Positions 25,317 through 34,285 of a stretch of DNA of 64,000 nucleotides are shown in pieces. The first letter of the stretch is position 1, and every line of letters starts with the position of its first letter. Origin of the DNA: Oenococcus kitaharae (GTDB taxonomy: Bacteria > Bacillota > Bacilli > Lactobacillales > Lactobacillaceae); the NCBI RefSeq assembly GCF_025758695.1, contig NZ_JANJQP010000001.1:186001-250000 (forward strand), in the 5' to 3' direction. Both the position numbers and the translations under genes were made by a program. The notes beneath the pieces are model-generated. The model was not told the origin of the DNA. It was given only the letters and a program-made list of their open reading frames with translations, and ran no database searches.

Positions 25317-26003
25317 GTGACAAAACCTGTTATTTTAATCATTGAAGATGAAGAAGCAATTGTCGCTTATTTAAAAACTGAATTACAGTTTGAGGACTAT
25401 GATGTATTGACTGCCACTGATGGTGAAAGCGGCTTTGATATTTTTGAGCAGAATGCCGATCGTGTCAGCGTCATTTTGCTGGATTGGATGCTGCCGCGCC
25501 GAAATGGCTTGGAATTGCTGCGACGGATTAGAAAGTCAAAAAGCCAAGTACCGATTATTCTGATGACGGCCAAAAGTGATGTTGGTGATAAAGTCGCTGC
25601 CCTGGATTCAGGTGCTGATGATTATATTACCAAGCCCTTTGAAATTGAAGAATTGCTGGCAAGATTGCGAGTGGTGCTCAGACGCGAGCAGCAGCCGGCT
25701 AAGCGGCGTTTTCAGGTGGCGGATCTAATTTTGGATCTAGACGCGCATCGTGTATTTCGTGCAGGATTGCCAATCAACCTGACACAAAGAGAATTTCAGC
25801 TACTGACTTATCTGATTGAAAATGTGGGCAAGGCGGTTAGCCGGGACAATCTGCTGGACAATGTTTGGGGTGAAGATTTTGGCGGCCAATACAATACAGC
25901 AGATGTTTATATCAGATATTTGCGTCAAAAAATCGACAAAAATTTTCAACCTAAATTAATCCAAACCGTACGCGGTGTTGGTTATGTGTTGAGAGCAGAT
26001 TAA
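25317..26003 (+). CDS. OmpR/PhoB-type response regulator
   Basis: Two-domain response regulator, 228 aa. The receiver has the acidic pocket EDEE (residues 10-13), phosphoacceptor Asp56 in VILLDWMLPRRNG, the threonine of LMTAKS and the lysine of DYITKPFEIEE. The C-terminal winged helix spans about residues 130-228 (LTQREFQLLTYLIENVGKAV; YIRYLRQKID). GTG 25317 is the start because AAAAGGAG (25303-25310) is the Shine-Dalgarno; the in-frame TTG 25311 touches it. One base separates the stop from the kinase gene. It likely regulates the adjacent flavin and envelope genes. Confidence 0.94.
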   Translation: MTKPVILIIEDEEAIVAYLKTELQFEDYDVLTATDGESGFDIFEQNADRVSVILLDWMLPRRNGLELLRRIRKSKSQVPIILMTAKSDVGDKVAALDSGADDYITKPFEIEELLARLRVVLRREQQPAKRRFQVADLILDLDAHRVFRAGLPINLTQREFQLLTYLIENVGKAVSRDNLLDNVWGEDFGGQYNTADVYIRYLRQKIDKNFQPKLIQTVRGVGYVLRAD

Positions 26004-26004
26004 A

Positions 26005-27417
26005 GTGACGAAAATCAGACAATCTTTTAAGAACTTTCTTGAAAAAATCAGGCCGTTAAAGAACAGCAGCGCGGCCATTATGACCTCCTCTTATATGTTT
26101 TTGCTGGTCATGATTACGCTGGGGATGGGTGTTTCGTTGCCAGCTGTGCTGGGTTATCAGTTGGTACAGAATCAGTCTCAAGAGGCTAGCCAATATTTGC
26201 AAAGTTTACAAAAGACAAATATTGATTCGGCTCACGACTGGCGGATTTGGATGCGAAACAACGTTTTTGATAATGAAACAATTTTTATCAAAGCTCAATC
26301 ACACACAAACAAAGTTTTTTATTCCGAGCATGCTGCCCGCGTTGCTAACAAAAAGCATCACGCCTTGTTTTTTTCAAAACACTATCTGCTGGATATGAGA
26401 ACCTGGTACGATTTTGACTCATATCATTTCTACTTCACGCAAAGTGCAACTCAATACGGCAACCATTTCACGGTCTGGATTAATTTATATAAAGTCGTAG
26501 ATATTATCAAGATTACTTTGAGTACGGTTCTGATCGTGATTGCCTTATTGCTGATATTTGGTATTTGGCGTGTTTGGCAGCTGTCTCAGTCTTTAACGCG
26601 CTCGTTGAGTGAAGTCAGCACAGCTATCAAGCACAACAGCCAGGATCTGACAGGGGACGGCAAGGAACCTGATTACCGTTTGCCAGAGCCAGCCACGCCG
26701 ATTGAAGTTCATGAATTGGCAAGCTCCTTTAATCAATTGCTAGACGCTTTATCAGAAAAGGAAAAGTTGGAGAAGCAATTTGTCTCCGATGCTTCTCATG
26801 AATTGAAAACGCCGATTGCCGCTATTAATGGGCACTTGAAATTGATTGCACGTCGTGGGAAACAACACCCGGAAATTATTGCTGATTCTCTGAAATATAT
26901 TTCATCAGAAACGCAACGGATGCAGCATTTGGTCGAAAATTTATTGAATTTATCGCATGCACAAGGAAATCCATTGGAGATCACACTCGTTGATATTGGC
27001 GCATTGCTGGCTGATATTAGCGATAATGCTGCATTTGGACAAACAATCAAGACTGATTTTCCAACAGACATTTATGTTAAGGCTGATTTGGAACAATTGC
27101 GGGAAATCCTGCTAGCTTTACTGGAAAATGCCAGCAAATATAGTCCGAAGAAATCTACGATCACCATTTCTGCCTGGCAGAAAGAGGGCCAGACACATAT
27201 TTCTGTTGCTGACCAGGGGCAGGGGATTTCGCCTCAGGAACGAGAGAAAATATTTGAGCGCTTCTATCGGGTCGATACCTCGCACAGCAATCAGGTACCT
27301 GGTTCCGGACTGGGATTAGCCATTGTCAAAAAACTGGCCGATCGACAAAACATTCAGATTCGTATTTCAGATAATCACCCGCATGGAACAATTTTTGAAC
27401 TGATTTTGCAGGGATAG
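26005..27417 (+). CDS. Membrane sensor histidine kinase
   Basis: 470 aa HAMP-containing histidine kinase. Two membrane segments (about residues 30-50 and 170-192) flank an extracytoplasmic sensor of about 120 residues. A HAMP linker leads to the HisKA box SDASHELKTPIAAINGH with phosphorylated His265. The HATPase domain has the N box ALLENASKYSP, the G1 box VADQGQGISPQE, the F box FERFYRV and the G2 box GSGLGLAIVKKL. GTG start one base after the response regulator stop. The sensed signal is unknown; the gene order suggests redox or envelope state. Confidence 0.94.
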   Translation: MTKIRQSFKNFLEKIRPLKNSSAAIMTSSYMFLLVMITLGMGVSLPAVLGYQLVQNQSQEASQYLQSLQKTNIDSAHDWRIWMRNNVFDNETIFIKAQSHTNKVFYSEHAARVANKKHHALFFSKHYLLDMRTWYDFDSYHFYFTQSATQYGNHFTVWINLYKVVDIIKITLSTVLIVIALLLIFGIWRVWQLSQSLTRSLSEVSTAIKHNSQDLTGDGKEPDYRLPEPATPIEVHELASSFNQLLDALSEKEKLEKQFVSDASHELKTPIAAINGHLKLIARRGKQHPEIIADSLKYISSETQRMQHLVENLLNLSHAQGNPLEITLVDIGALLADISDNAAFGQTIKTDFPTDIYVKADLEQLREILLALLENASKYSPKKSTITISAWQKEGQTHISVADQGQGISPQEREKIFERFYRVDTSHSNQVPGSGLGLAIVKKLADRQNIQIRISDNHPHGTIFELILQG

Positions 27418-27445
27418 TTTAAAAAAGTAGTGAAGGAAATTAAAC

Positions 27446-27931
27446 ATGTTAAAAAAACTAACTGCATTTATTATCAGTATTATTTTGGCAGTGGCCATTG
27501 CCATTGATGGCTATCTGCTCTTCTTTAAAAAAGCTGATCCCCGCACGGTGACAACACAGGCAAACACTAATAGCCAGGCGGTTCCAGCTTCATCATCGTC
27601 TGTCAGCAGTAGCAGCGGCAGTTCAACAGTGCCGTCATCTTCAGGTGCATACCGAGATGGGAGCTATACAGGCAGTGCGGTTCGTATTCGCTGGGGAAGA
27701 GTTCGGGTGCGCGTTTTAATTAAAAACGGCAAAATTGCCAGTGTCAGTACGCTCGAATACCCAAATACCAATCCACACGACCAAAGAGTCAGCCAAATTG
27801 CTTTGCCAACTTATGAGAGTGAATCGGTTCAGGCTAATTCGTCTAAAATTCAGGCCGTCAGTGGTGCAACTGAGACTTGGCAGGGATTTACGAAGTCTCT
27901 GCAGAACGCTTTAAACCAGTCTAAAGGATGA
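27446..27931 (+). CDS. Extracytoplasmic FMN-binding domain protein
   Basis: 161 aa surface protein. An N-terminal membrane anchor (residues 5-27) is followed by a Ser/Thr-rich linker (about residues 40-70, many serines), then an FMN_bind domain (about 75-158) beginning YRDGSYTGSAVRIRWG and ending with VSGATETWQGFTKSLQNAL. The SGAT motif is the flavinylation site, where ApbE attaches FMN to the threonine; the ApbE gene follows directly with a 5-base gap. Together with the downstream transmembrane reductase this is a one-electron relay on the outer membrane face. No lipobox cysteine is seen. Confidence 0.9.
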   Translation: MLKKLTAFIISIILAVAIAIDGYLLFFKKADPRTVTTQANTNSQAVPASSSSVSSSSGSSTVPSSSGAYRDGSYTGSAVRIRWGRVRVRVLIKNGKIASVSTLEYPNTNPHDQRVSQIALPTYESESVQANSSKIQAVSGATETWQGFTKSLQNALNQSKG

Positions 27932-27936
27932 TACTC

Positions 27937-28782
27937 ATGTCGCTATACTCAAAACAAATTCAAAATCGGACCATGCTGACTGTTGTGTTCCATGAAATGA
28001 CGATTCCTTTTACGGTTCAAGTTATCGTCGCACAACCATTAACCAGGGCGAATAGACTTGTGCTAAAGCAGTCGTCAGCCATCCACGATTATATGAAACA
28101 TATTGATCGGGTATTTTCACCATTTCGCGAGGATTCTGAGCTGACAGCTTTTAATCAGGGAAGCTTGATGTTTGAGAACACTAGTCAGGACTTTCAAACC
28201 GTTTATGCCATCAGCAGCTGGGCCGAGGAAAAAACAAATCATTTATTTTCAGCTGATTATTTGGGCACACAACAATATGATCCGACTGGTCTCGTCAAAG
28301 GCTGGGCGATCGAACAGGCTGCTAAACACTTTTTATTTGCACTGCTGGCCGAAGACGATTTTATTGCTGCAAACTTAATTGGCGGCGGCGATATGCAGTT
28401 TGCCACTCGTCCCGGTAGTGATTGGGTCTGGCAGCTGGCAATCGCCGATCCATTCGATACCAAAAAAATCATGGCCAAGCTGGCCATGACGTCTGGTGCC
28501 ATTGCTAGTTCAGGAACGGTTGAGCGTGGTCAGCATCTGATTAATGTTGCTCAACACCGCGCGATTGGCACGCAAGCGAGCGATATTATCAGTGGCAGCG
28601 TGATTAGTGATTCTTTGGCGGAAGCCGACATTTGGGCAACTGCGGTCACGACCACTAGTATTTCGGATCATCGTTGGCTGAAAGAACTTGATGGTTCTGG
28701 TATGAGAATCAGCTATGGCAAAATCGCAGAACGTTGGCAGAATAATCGGATTGTCGATCAAAAGGAGCTAATTTATGCTTAA
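27937..28782 (+). CDS. apbE: FAD:protein FMN transferase (ApbE)
   Basis: Mg-dependent flavin transferase that links FMN through a phosphoester to a Thr of FMN_bind proteins. 281 aa. ApbE motifs: FSPFREDSELTAFNQG near residue 50, YDPTGLVKGWAIEQAA (flavin/metal loop), ANLIGGGDMQ, GAIASSGTVERGQH, and near the C terminus SDSLAEADIWATAV with metal-binding acidic residues. No signal peptide is obvious, so it may act inside or be exported by another route. The start is ATG 27937 (8 bases after AAAGGA); the upstream ATG 27928 overlaps the Shine-Dalgarno. Its 3' end overlaps the reductase gene by 8 bases. Confidence 0.92.
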   Translation: MSLYSKQIQNRTMLTVVFHEMTIPFTVQVIVAQPLTRANRLVLKQSSAIHDYMKHIDRVFSPFREDSELTAFNQGSLMFENTSQDFQTVYAISSWAEEKTNHLFSADYLGTQQYDPTGLVKGWAIEQAAKHFLFALLAEDDFIAANLIGGGDMQFATRPGSDWVWQLAIADPFDTKKIMAKLAMTSGAIASSGTVERGQHLINVAQHRAIGTQASDIISGSVISDSLAEADIWATAVTTTSISDHRWLKELDGSGMRISYGKIAERWQNNRIVDQKELIYA

Positions 28783-30082
28783 AAGTCATCACTATTTATT
28801 AGGGTTGTTCTGGTCAGCAGCTATCTTCCTATTGCCTCTGCCGTTGTTACAGGCATTGGCTTTAGGCTTGCCAAGCTCCTCTTCAGCAATCCTCGGTATT
28901 CAGTTGGGCACAATTGCCTATATCTGGATGCTGTTTGTTATTTTTGTCAGCACTAAACCCAAATGGCTGGATCGCTTAATCGGATTGCCATCCATGTATT
29001 TTGTCCATGCTTTTCTTGGCTTGAGTTTAATCGTTTTAGCTTATTTGCATACCAAAATGTCGCCATCTGATGGTTTAATCAAGTTGACTGGAGATTTAGG
29101 CCTCTGGATCATGATTGCCGTGGCTGCCTATTCATTGTTGTTTTTGAGTGATTGGCTAACGGCACGTGTCCAGTTTTTACGGACGATTGTGCGTTTCTTT
29201 GAAAAGAATCTATTTCATCATGAGGTCACGATCTGGCTGCACCGTTTGAATATTGTCGCGACCTTCTTTGTCTTTATTCATGTTCTGCTGATTGGCTACA
29301 TTATGCAGATTCAGTCCTTCGCCTGGCTTTTTATCTTATACTCGCTCTTTGTTTTTTCAGCCTATACGATCTTCTTTATTCGCAAATTCCGTGGCTATAG
29401 CCGGGCAAACCTGGTTCAAGTTAAGCACTTGGCATCGCGCATCACACAAATCACACTTAAATTCAACTCAGGCCATCAACGAATTTTAAACAACTACCGC
29501 CCAGGGGATTATCTCTTCATTGCTTTTCGAGAAATAGCCGACATGAAGGAACTGCATCCATTTTCTTTTGTTAATTTTGATGCAGCTGCTCGTGAAGTAA
29601 CATTAGCAATTCGTGCGGATGGCGATTTTTCCGGCCGAATTGCCCAGTTGCGAGTTGGCGAGACTGCCAGAATTGATGGTCCATACGGCACTTTGGATGA
29701 TCGCATGCGAGAATTAACAGCTGACGGCCAATCGGTGGTTATGCTGGCCGGTGGTACAGGTGCCTTTCCTTTGATTAACCTGGCCATGCAATATGCGAGC
29801 AGCAAGGAAATTTATTTTATTTGGACTGTCTCAGATGAAAAAGAATTAGTTTATCGGCAGCTGTTGCAAAAGATAGCTGCAGATAATCCGCGTTTCCACT
29901 ATTTTGAATCAATCCATCGCTTGAATTTGCAAAAATTATCTCAGATGGTGCCAAACAAGGTTCGTGATCAAGCGACTTTTCTCATGTCTGGCTCCAATCA
30001 GATGATGATTGGTTATCGCGGTCTGCTTCGCCAATACGGTATTCGTGCCCGACATATTTATTATGAAAAATTCAACTTTTAA
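28775..30082 (+). CDS. Ferric-reductase-like transmembrane flavoprotein oxidoreductase
   Basis: 435 aa, three-part enzyme. The N-terminal ferric-reductase-like membrane domain (about residues 1-205, six helices) has paired histidines for b-type heme (HAFLGLSLIVLAYLHTKM; HEVTIWLHRLNIVATFFVFIH). Next comes an FAD-binding ferredoxin-reductase-type barrel (about 215-320, HPFSFVNF, then FSGRIAQLRVGE), then an NAD(P)-binding domain (VVMLAGGTGAFPLINLA onward). It would pass electrons from cytosolic NAD(P)H across the membrane to the flavinylated partner. Oenococcus is not known to make heme, so exogenous heme may be needed. Shine-Dalgarno AAAGGAGC lies inside apbE. Confidence 0.9.
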   Translation: MLKSHHYLLGLFWSAAIFLLPLPLLQALALGLPSSSSAILGIQLGTIAYIWMLFVIFVSTKPKWLDRLIGLPSMYFVHAFLGLSLIVLAYLHTKMSPSDGLIKLTGDLGLWIMIAVAAYSLLFLSDWLTARVQFLRTIVRFFEKNLFHHEVTIWLHRLNIVATFFVFIHVLLIGYIMQIQSFAWLFILYSLFVFSAYTIFFIRKFRGYSRANLVQVKHLASRITQITLKFNSGHQRILNNYRPGDYLFIAFREIADMKELHPFSFVNFDAAAREVTLAIRADGDFSGRIAQLRVGETARIDGPYGTLDDRMRELTADGQSVVMLAGGTGAFPLINLAMQYASSKEIYFIWTVSDEKELVYRQLLQKIAADNPRFHYFESIHRLNLQKLSQMVPNKVRDQATFLMSGSNQMMIGYRGLLRQYGIRARHIYYEKFNF

Positions 30083-30108
30083 AAAAACCAAGCATATGCT
30101 TGGTTTTT
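30083..30108. terminator. Bidirectional intrinsic terminator
   Basis: Perfect palindrome AAAAACCAAGCAT / ATGCTTGGTTTTT between convergent genes. It ends the reductase transcript on + and the arg/ABC transcript on -. Confidence 0.92.
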
Positions 30109-30113
30109 GTTTG

Positions 30114-30914
30114 TCATTGATATGCGGCGACTTTTTTGCCCATCCATTTTGTGGCGAGTTTTTTAAGCGTCCCATTCTTTTTATATAATTTTATTTTCTT
30201 GTTGATTGCTTTTTGAAGTTTTGGCTCTTTGTTCTTTGGAAATGCAATTGAGAACGTGTTTGGCTGACTCAGTTTTAATTCTTTATTTGTAAATACGTAG
30301 TAGCTATAGCCTTTGTGGCTTTTGATCAAATCTTGTGCTTTAGTTTGATCCATGATAGCACCTTGAACGCTGCCATTCCATAAATCTTGTGCAACAAGCG
30401 TACCTGTGTCTAGTGCTGTGACTTTTGCACCCATTTTTTTGACCTGATCGACATACTGTGTGTTAAAGACGGCTGCTACTTTCATATTTTTTAAATCTTT
30501 AGCGGATTTTATTTTGATATTTTTTGGATGAAGAATAGCAGTTTTGGCGTTGAAATAATGTGTTGAGAAATTGACATTCTTTGCACGCTCAGGAGTTGCT
30601 GTCATGCCGGAAATAACCATGCCAGCACGGTTGGACTGCAGATAGCCGATCAAACCGCTGAAGTCAGTTTCTTGTAAGCTGAATTTAAATCCCAAATCTT
30701 TTGACAGTTTTTTCAACAGATCGATATCAAAACCGACGATTTTCGAATTACCTGCCGAATCGACGACTTTATTTTCAAAGGGTGGGAAATTTGGACTTGT
30801 CGCAACTTTGATCGTTTGTCCGCTGAAAGGTTTCTTGGCTTGGCTCGAAAGTGTGAATAGAGTGGTGAAGGCCAACAGGGCCGTAAAAATTAAGAGAGAA
30901 AAACGTTTAATCAT
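30114..30914 (-). CDS. Amino-acid ABC transporter substrate-binding protein
   Basis: 266 aa periplasmic-type binding protein (SBP_bac_3). A signal sequence (about residues 1-26, LLIFTALLAFTTLFTLSSQA) is followed by TIKVATSPNFPPFE (domain start), GFDIDLLKKLSKDLGF and MVISGMTATPERAKNV, the polar amino-acid-binding signature. Unlike most Gram-positive binding proteins there is no lipobox cysteine, so it may be held by its uncleaved signal or act free. The family prefers arginine, glutamine or histidine. It overlaps the permease gene by 4 bases, and the pair lies downstream of argH-argG, which suggests arginine or citrulline uptake. Confidence 0.9.
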   Translation of the reverse strand: MIKRFSLLIFTALLAFTTLFTLSSQAKKPFSGQTIKVATSPNFPPFENKVVDSAGNSKIVGFDIDLLKKLSKDLGFKFSLQETDFSGLIGYLQSNRAGMVISGMTATPERAKNVNFSTHYFNAKTAILHPKNIKIKSAKDLKNMKVAAVFNTQYVDQVKKMGAKVTALDTGTLVAQDLWNGSVQGAIMDQTKAQDLIKSHKGYSYYVFTNKELKLSQPNTFSIAFPKNKEPKLQKAINKKIKLYKKNGTLKKLATKWMGKKVAAYQ

Positions 30915-31588
30915 TTTGATTGATTTAAATTCCTTTCGAGTTTGTTGGAAAAATTTGTCAAAATCATGACGAGAATGTAGTAGACAATTGCAACGATGAT
31001 GAAGGGTTCAAAGGCTAAGTAAGTACCTCCTTGAGCCGTCATGCCAGCACGCATGAGGTCCATCATACCGACTGTTGATACTAAAGAGGTATCTTTTAAG
31101 AGACTGATTGCCTCGTTGACCATGGCCGGCAGGACAGATTTTAATCCTTGCGGGAGAACAACATAGAAGAAAGATTGTCTATAATTAAAACCTAGTGAGC
31201 GTGCCGCTTCTGTCTGACCGATGCTCACAGCTTGGATGCCGCCACGCAGAATTTCTGAGATATAAGCAGCTGAATTCAAAGACAAGGCGACCAAAGCTGA
31301 GAAAAAAGCATTGACGTTAAATCCGACAATTTGTTTAGCACCAAAGTAGATGAGAAATATTTGCACTAAAAGCGGGGTTCCGCGAAAAACAGATGTATAG
31401 AAGCGTGCAAACAAGCTCAGCCAAGGAACTTTAATTACTTTAACCAGGGCCAAAAGCAAGCCTAGTGCTAATCCGATCAATAAGGCTAAAATTGTTAATT
31501 GCAAAGTATTGAACAACCCATTGATAAAAATCTTGCGATATGGCCACATTTTTGCGAAATCTAAAGCCGCCAGACTAACCGGTATCAT
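30911..31588 (-). CDS. Amino-acid ABC transporter permease
   Basis: 225 aa HisM/GlnP-type permease with five membrane helices. The EAA loop (SIGQTEAARSLGFNYRQSFF, about residues 140-160) that docks on the ATPase is intact. It begins one base after argG ends, so argH, argG, permease and binding protein form one transcript. No ATP-binding subunit gene is present next to it; the ATPase must be supplied from elsewhere in the genome. Confidence 0.92.
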   Translation of the reverse strand: MIPVSLAALDFAKMWPYRKIFINGLFNTLQLTILALLIGLALGLLLALVKVIKVPWLSLFARFYTSVFRGTPLLVQIFLIYFGAKQIVGFNVNAFFSALVALSLNSAAYISEILRGGIQAVSIGQTEAARSLGFNYRQSFFYVVLPQGLKSVLPAMVNEAISLLKDTSLVSTVGMMDLMRAGMTAQGGTYLAFEPFIIVAIVYYILVMILTNFSNKLERNLNQSK

Positions 31589-32809
31589 TTAAATTTCTTC
31601 TTTTTCTTTTGAATGAACGTGGTTCACTTGCTCGTAAACAGTCGCTGGCAGCGTGTACAGTTTCATAAAGCCGACTGCAGCCTGTTCGTCAAAGGAGTTG
31701 GCCGATGTATAAGTGGCCAGTTTCTCAGAGTAAAGAGAATTGTGTTTCGACTTTCTGGCAACAGCGGTGGCAGAGCCTTTAAACAGCTTCATCTTAACAA
31801 CGCCATTGACAACTTTTTGTGTTTCATCAATGAAAGTATTCAGTGCATCGAATAACGGTGAGACCCACATGGCGTTATAAATCAAGTTGGCAATCTTTTG
31901 TTCGATGATTGGCTTGAAGTGGGCAACATCGTGTTCCAAGGTGATATCTTCCAAGTCCTTATGAGCTGTCATGATGACAGCCGCTGCAGGTGCTTCATAA
32001 ATTTCACGAGATTTGATGCCGACCAGTCGGTTTTCGACGTGGTCAATCCGGCCGATACCGTGTGATCCAGCTAAAACAGACAATTTGCTGATCAAATCAG
32101 ATAGTTTCATCTGCTGTCCATTCAAGGCGACAGGCAGGCCATTCTTGAATTCAATATCGACAAAATCGGCTTTATCTGGCGCATCCTCGACGGCAACAGT
32201 CAAAGCATAAGCATCAGCTGGGGCTTGATTCCAAGGGTTTTCCAAAATGCCGGCCTCGTTGGAACGGCCCCAAAGGTTTTCATCAATCGAGTAAGGGGAG
32301 TCGAAATTGATTGGCACGGGCACATCATGCGTATGGGCGTACTGGATTTCTTCTTCTCTGGACCACTGGAAATCACGAATCGGTGCCTCGATATGCATTT
32401 CCGGATCAAGAGCATGGATCGCAGCTTCAAACCGCACCTGATCATTGCCTTTTCCTGTCGATCCATGAGCAATCGCTACGGCATTATTTTCATGAGCAAT
32501 TTCGACGAGTTTTTTGATAATTAAAGGCCGGGAAAGGGCAGAGAGCAATGGGTATTCGCCTTCATAAAGCGCGTTTGATTTGATAACCTTGCTGACAAAA
32601 TCATCGGCGAATTCATCTTTAGCATCAATCACGATTGATTGAACGGCGCCGATTTTCAGAGCTTTTTTCTGAATGGCATCCATCTGTTTTCCGTGCTGGC
32701 CAACATCCAGTGAAACGGCGATGACGTCATATCCTTTATCTCCGAGCCAAGGGATAGCCACTGAGGTATCCAATCCGCCGGAATAAGCTAAAACAATTTT
32801 CTTTGACAT
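31589..32809 (-). CDS. argG: Argininosuccinate synthase
   Basis: Joins citrulline and aspartate with ATP cleavage to make argininosuccinate. 406 aa, normal. The N-terminal PP-loop ATP motif is [13 protein letters not shown] (residues 7-19). [15 protein letters not shown] (citrulline/ATP contacts) and [14 protein letters not shown] follow. Shine-Dalgarno AAGGAG lies 6 bases before ATG. It is downstream of argH, in the reverse of the common argGH order, with a 129-base gap that encodes a small arginine-codon-rich reading frame. Translational or transcriptional control by that frame is inferred. Confidence 0.97.
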   Translation of the reverse strand: MSKKIVLAYSGGLDTSVAIPWLGDKGYDVIAVSLDVGQHGKQMDAIQKKALKIGAVQSIVIDAKDEFADDFVSKVIKSNALYEGEYPLLSALSRPLIIKKLVEIAHENNAVAIAHGSTGKGNDQVRFEAAIHALDPEMHIEAPIRDFQWSREEEIQYAHTHDVPVPINFDSPYSIDENLWGRSNEAGILENPWNQAPADAYALTVAVEDAPDKADFVDIEFKNGLPVALNGQQMKLSDLISKLSVLAGSHGIGRIDHVENRLVGIKSREIYEAPAAAVIMTAHKDLEDITLEHDVAHFKPIIEQKIANLIYNAMWVSPLFDALNTFIDETQKVVNGVVKMKLFKGSATAVARKSKHNSLYSEKLATYTSANSFDEQAAVGFMKLYTLPATVYEQVNHVHSKEKEEI

Positions 32810-32864
32810 AATAGTCTCCTTATAACGAATAAAGTATTTTTAGTATTTTTTTGAAAACGCCTAT

Positions 32865-32942
32865 TTAATCAGGCTCGCTTGAATTTTCAGTTGGGCATCG
32901 TCGTCGTCGGCTAATCCAAGCCGCTAAGAGGGGAGAAATCAT
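32865..32942 (-). CDS. Putative regulatory leader peptide with four tandem Arg codons
   Basis: 25-codon frame between argH and argG. ATG (32942) overlaps the argH stop as ATGA, and the end of argH supplies AAAAGGAG 5 bases upstream, so initiation is well supported by coupling. The peptide begins MISPLLAAWISRRRR; codons 12-15 are all CGA, followed by Cys and a short acidic tail, with a TAA stop at 32865. Ribosomes would pause on CGACGACGACGA when charged tRNA-Arg is low. A hairpin (CGGCT/AGCCG) overlaps codons 7-12, and another (GCCT/AGGC with outer GAAAA/TTTTC) spans the stop. No clear T-run terminator is seen, so the output may be argG translation or mRNA stability. Function is inferred. Confidence 0.6.
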   Translation of the reverse strand: MISPLLAAWISRRRRCPTENSSEPD

Positions 32943-34258
32943 AACATCTCCTTTTTGATGCCTTTAGTCATCGACTGACTGACATCCAAATATTCATAGA
33001 TATCGTCCTGAATGATCGGGCTGCATTGCTGCAATTCTTTTAGGGTCAAATCTTCCAATTTTTTATGAGCCTGTTCAGCCATCAGGACTGCTTGTCCCAC
33101 GACGCCATGAGCGTCTCTGAAGGGCAACCCTTTTTTAACCAGGTAATCAGCCATATCGGTCGCATTGAGAAAACCATTTTTCACGGCCGCGGTTAATTTC
33201 TTGGAATTGAGTTTCAGCGTCAGGACAATTTTTTTCATCAGCAGCAGCATGTGCTCAATCCGATCAAAGGCTGGTAAAAAGGTATCTTTATCCAGCTGTA
33301 TATCTTTGTTGTATGCCAGCGGCAGACCTTTCATGAGGATCAGCATTTGGTTCAGCTGGCCGATGATTAAGGCTGAACTGCCGCGAATTAATTCTGCTGA
33401 ATCAGCGTTCTTCTTTTGCGGCATCATCGAAGAGCCGGTCGAAAGCGAATCATCAAAGACCACATAATTGAATTCCTGACTGGCGAAGATAATTAATTCT
33501 TCGGATAGGCGGGAGAGATGCATGGCCATGATAGAGAAATCAGCTAGAACCTCGATGATGTAATCCCGGTCTGAAACGCCATCAATAAAGTTGTCAACGG
33601 GTTTTTTAAATCCAAGCAGGTCGGTTGTCAGCTGGCGGTCAATGTCATGCGTTGTTCCTGCGATTGCACCAGATCCGAGCGGGTTTTCGTCCATGACATC
33701 AATGGCGTTTAACAGCCGTTTTTTATCCCGCTTTAGCATTTGTGCATAGGCGCCGAGGTAATATTTGAAAGTCACGGTCTGCGCTTTTTGCAGATGTGTG
33801 TAGCCTGGCATAATTTGCGGATTAGCATTGCCTTTATCAATGAAAGCTTGAATCAAAAGGTCAATTTCTGAGATCACACCCTGCAGACGGTTTTTGATAT
33901 ACATTTTTGTATCAACGGCAACTTGGTCATTTCTCGAACGTGCCGTATGCAGTTTCTTACCGGCCGCGCCAATTTTTTCTGTCAGAACACTTTCGACAAA
34001 GCTATGAATATCTTCAAAACCTGTATCAGGTATTTTCAAACTGCCAGCTTTAATTTCACTGAGAATTTCTTTTAAGCCTGCGACAATGGCATCGGAATCT
34101 GATTGACTGATAATGGCTTGTTTGCCAAGCATCGTCGCATGTGCAATTGATCCTAAAATATCTTCTTGATACATCAGTTTGCCTTGTGGCAAAGAGTTAT
34201 CAAACGCGGTCATGTCCGGATCTTCGGACTTTACAAAACGTCCACCCCATAATTTCAT
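32939..34258 (-). CDS. argH: Argininosuccinate lyase
   Basis: Cleaves argininosuccinate to arginine and fumarate. 439 aa, slightly short of the 455-465 common length. The fumarase/aspartase superfamily signature GSSMMPQKKNADSAELIRG (about residues 277-295) with the catalytic serine is intact, as are TARSRNDQV (about 108-116) and GYTHLQKAQ (about 154-162). Shine-Dalgarno AGGAGAA precedes ATG. The leader carries a promoter, an 18-codon arginine-ending frame and an intrinsic terminator. The stop codon is shared (ATGA) with the second leader frame. Without argF or carbamoyl-phosphate genes here, the pathway likely starts from citrulline. Confidence 0.97.
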   Translation of the reverse strand: MKLWGGRFVKSEDPDMTAFDNSLPQGKLMYQEDILGSIAHATMLGKQAIISQSDSDAIVAGLKEILSEIKAGSLKIPDTGFEDIHSFVESVLTEKIGAAGKKLHTARSRNDQVAVDTKMYIKNRLQGVISEIDLLIQAFIDKGNANPQIMPGYTHLQKAQTVTFKYYLGAYAQMLKRDKKRLLNAIDVMDENPLGSGAIAGTTHDIDRQLTTDLLGFKKPVDNFIDGVSDRDYIIEVLADFSIMAMHLSRLSEELIIFASQEFNYVVFDDSLSTGSSMMPQKKNADSAELIRGSSALIIGQLNQMLILMKGLPLAYNKDIQLDKDTFLPAFDRIEHMLLLMKKIVLTLKLNSKKLTAAVKNGFLNATDMADYLVKKGLPFRDAHGVVGQAVLMAEQAHKKLEDLTLKELQQCSPIIQDDIYEYLDVSQSMTKGIKKEML

Positions 34259-34285
34259 TTATCTATTCTCCTAAATTTTGAGTAC

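Noticed and set aside
32890-32910. (CGA)4 as a simple microsatellite without function
   Set aside because: Kept as the main alternative, but the in-frame position, coupled ATG and Shine-Dalgarno, and the second Arg frame before argH make a leader peptide more likely.
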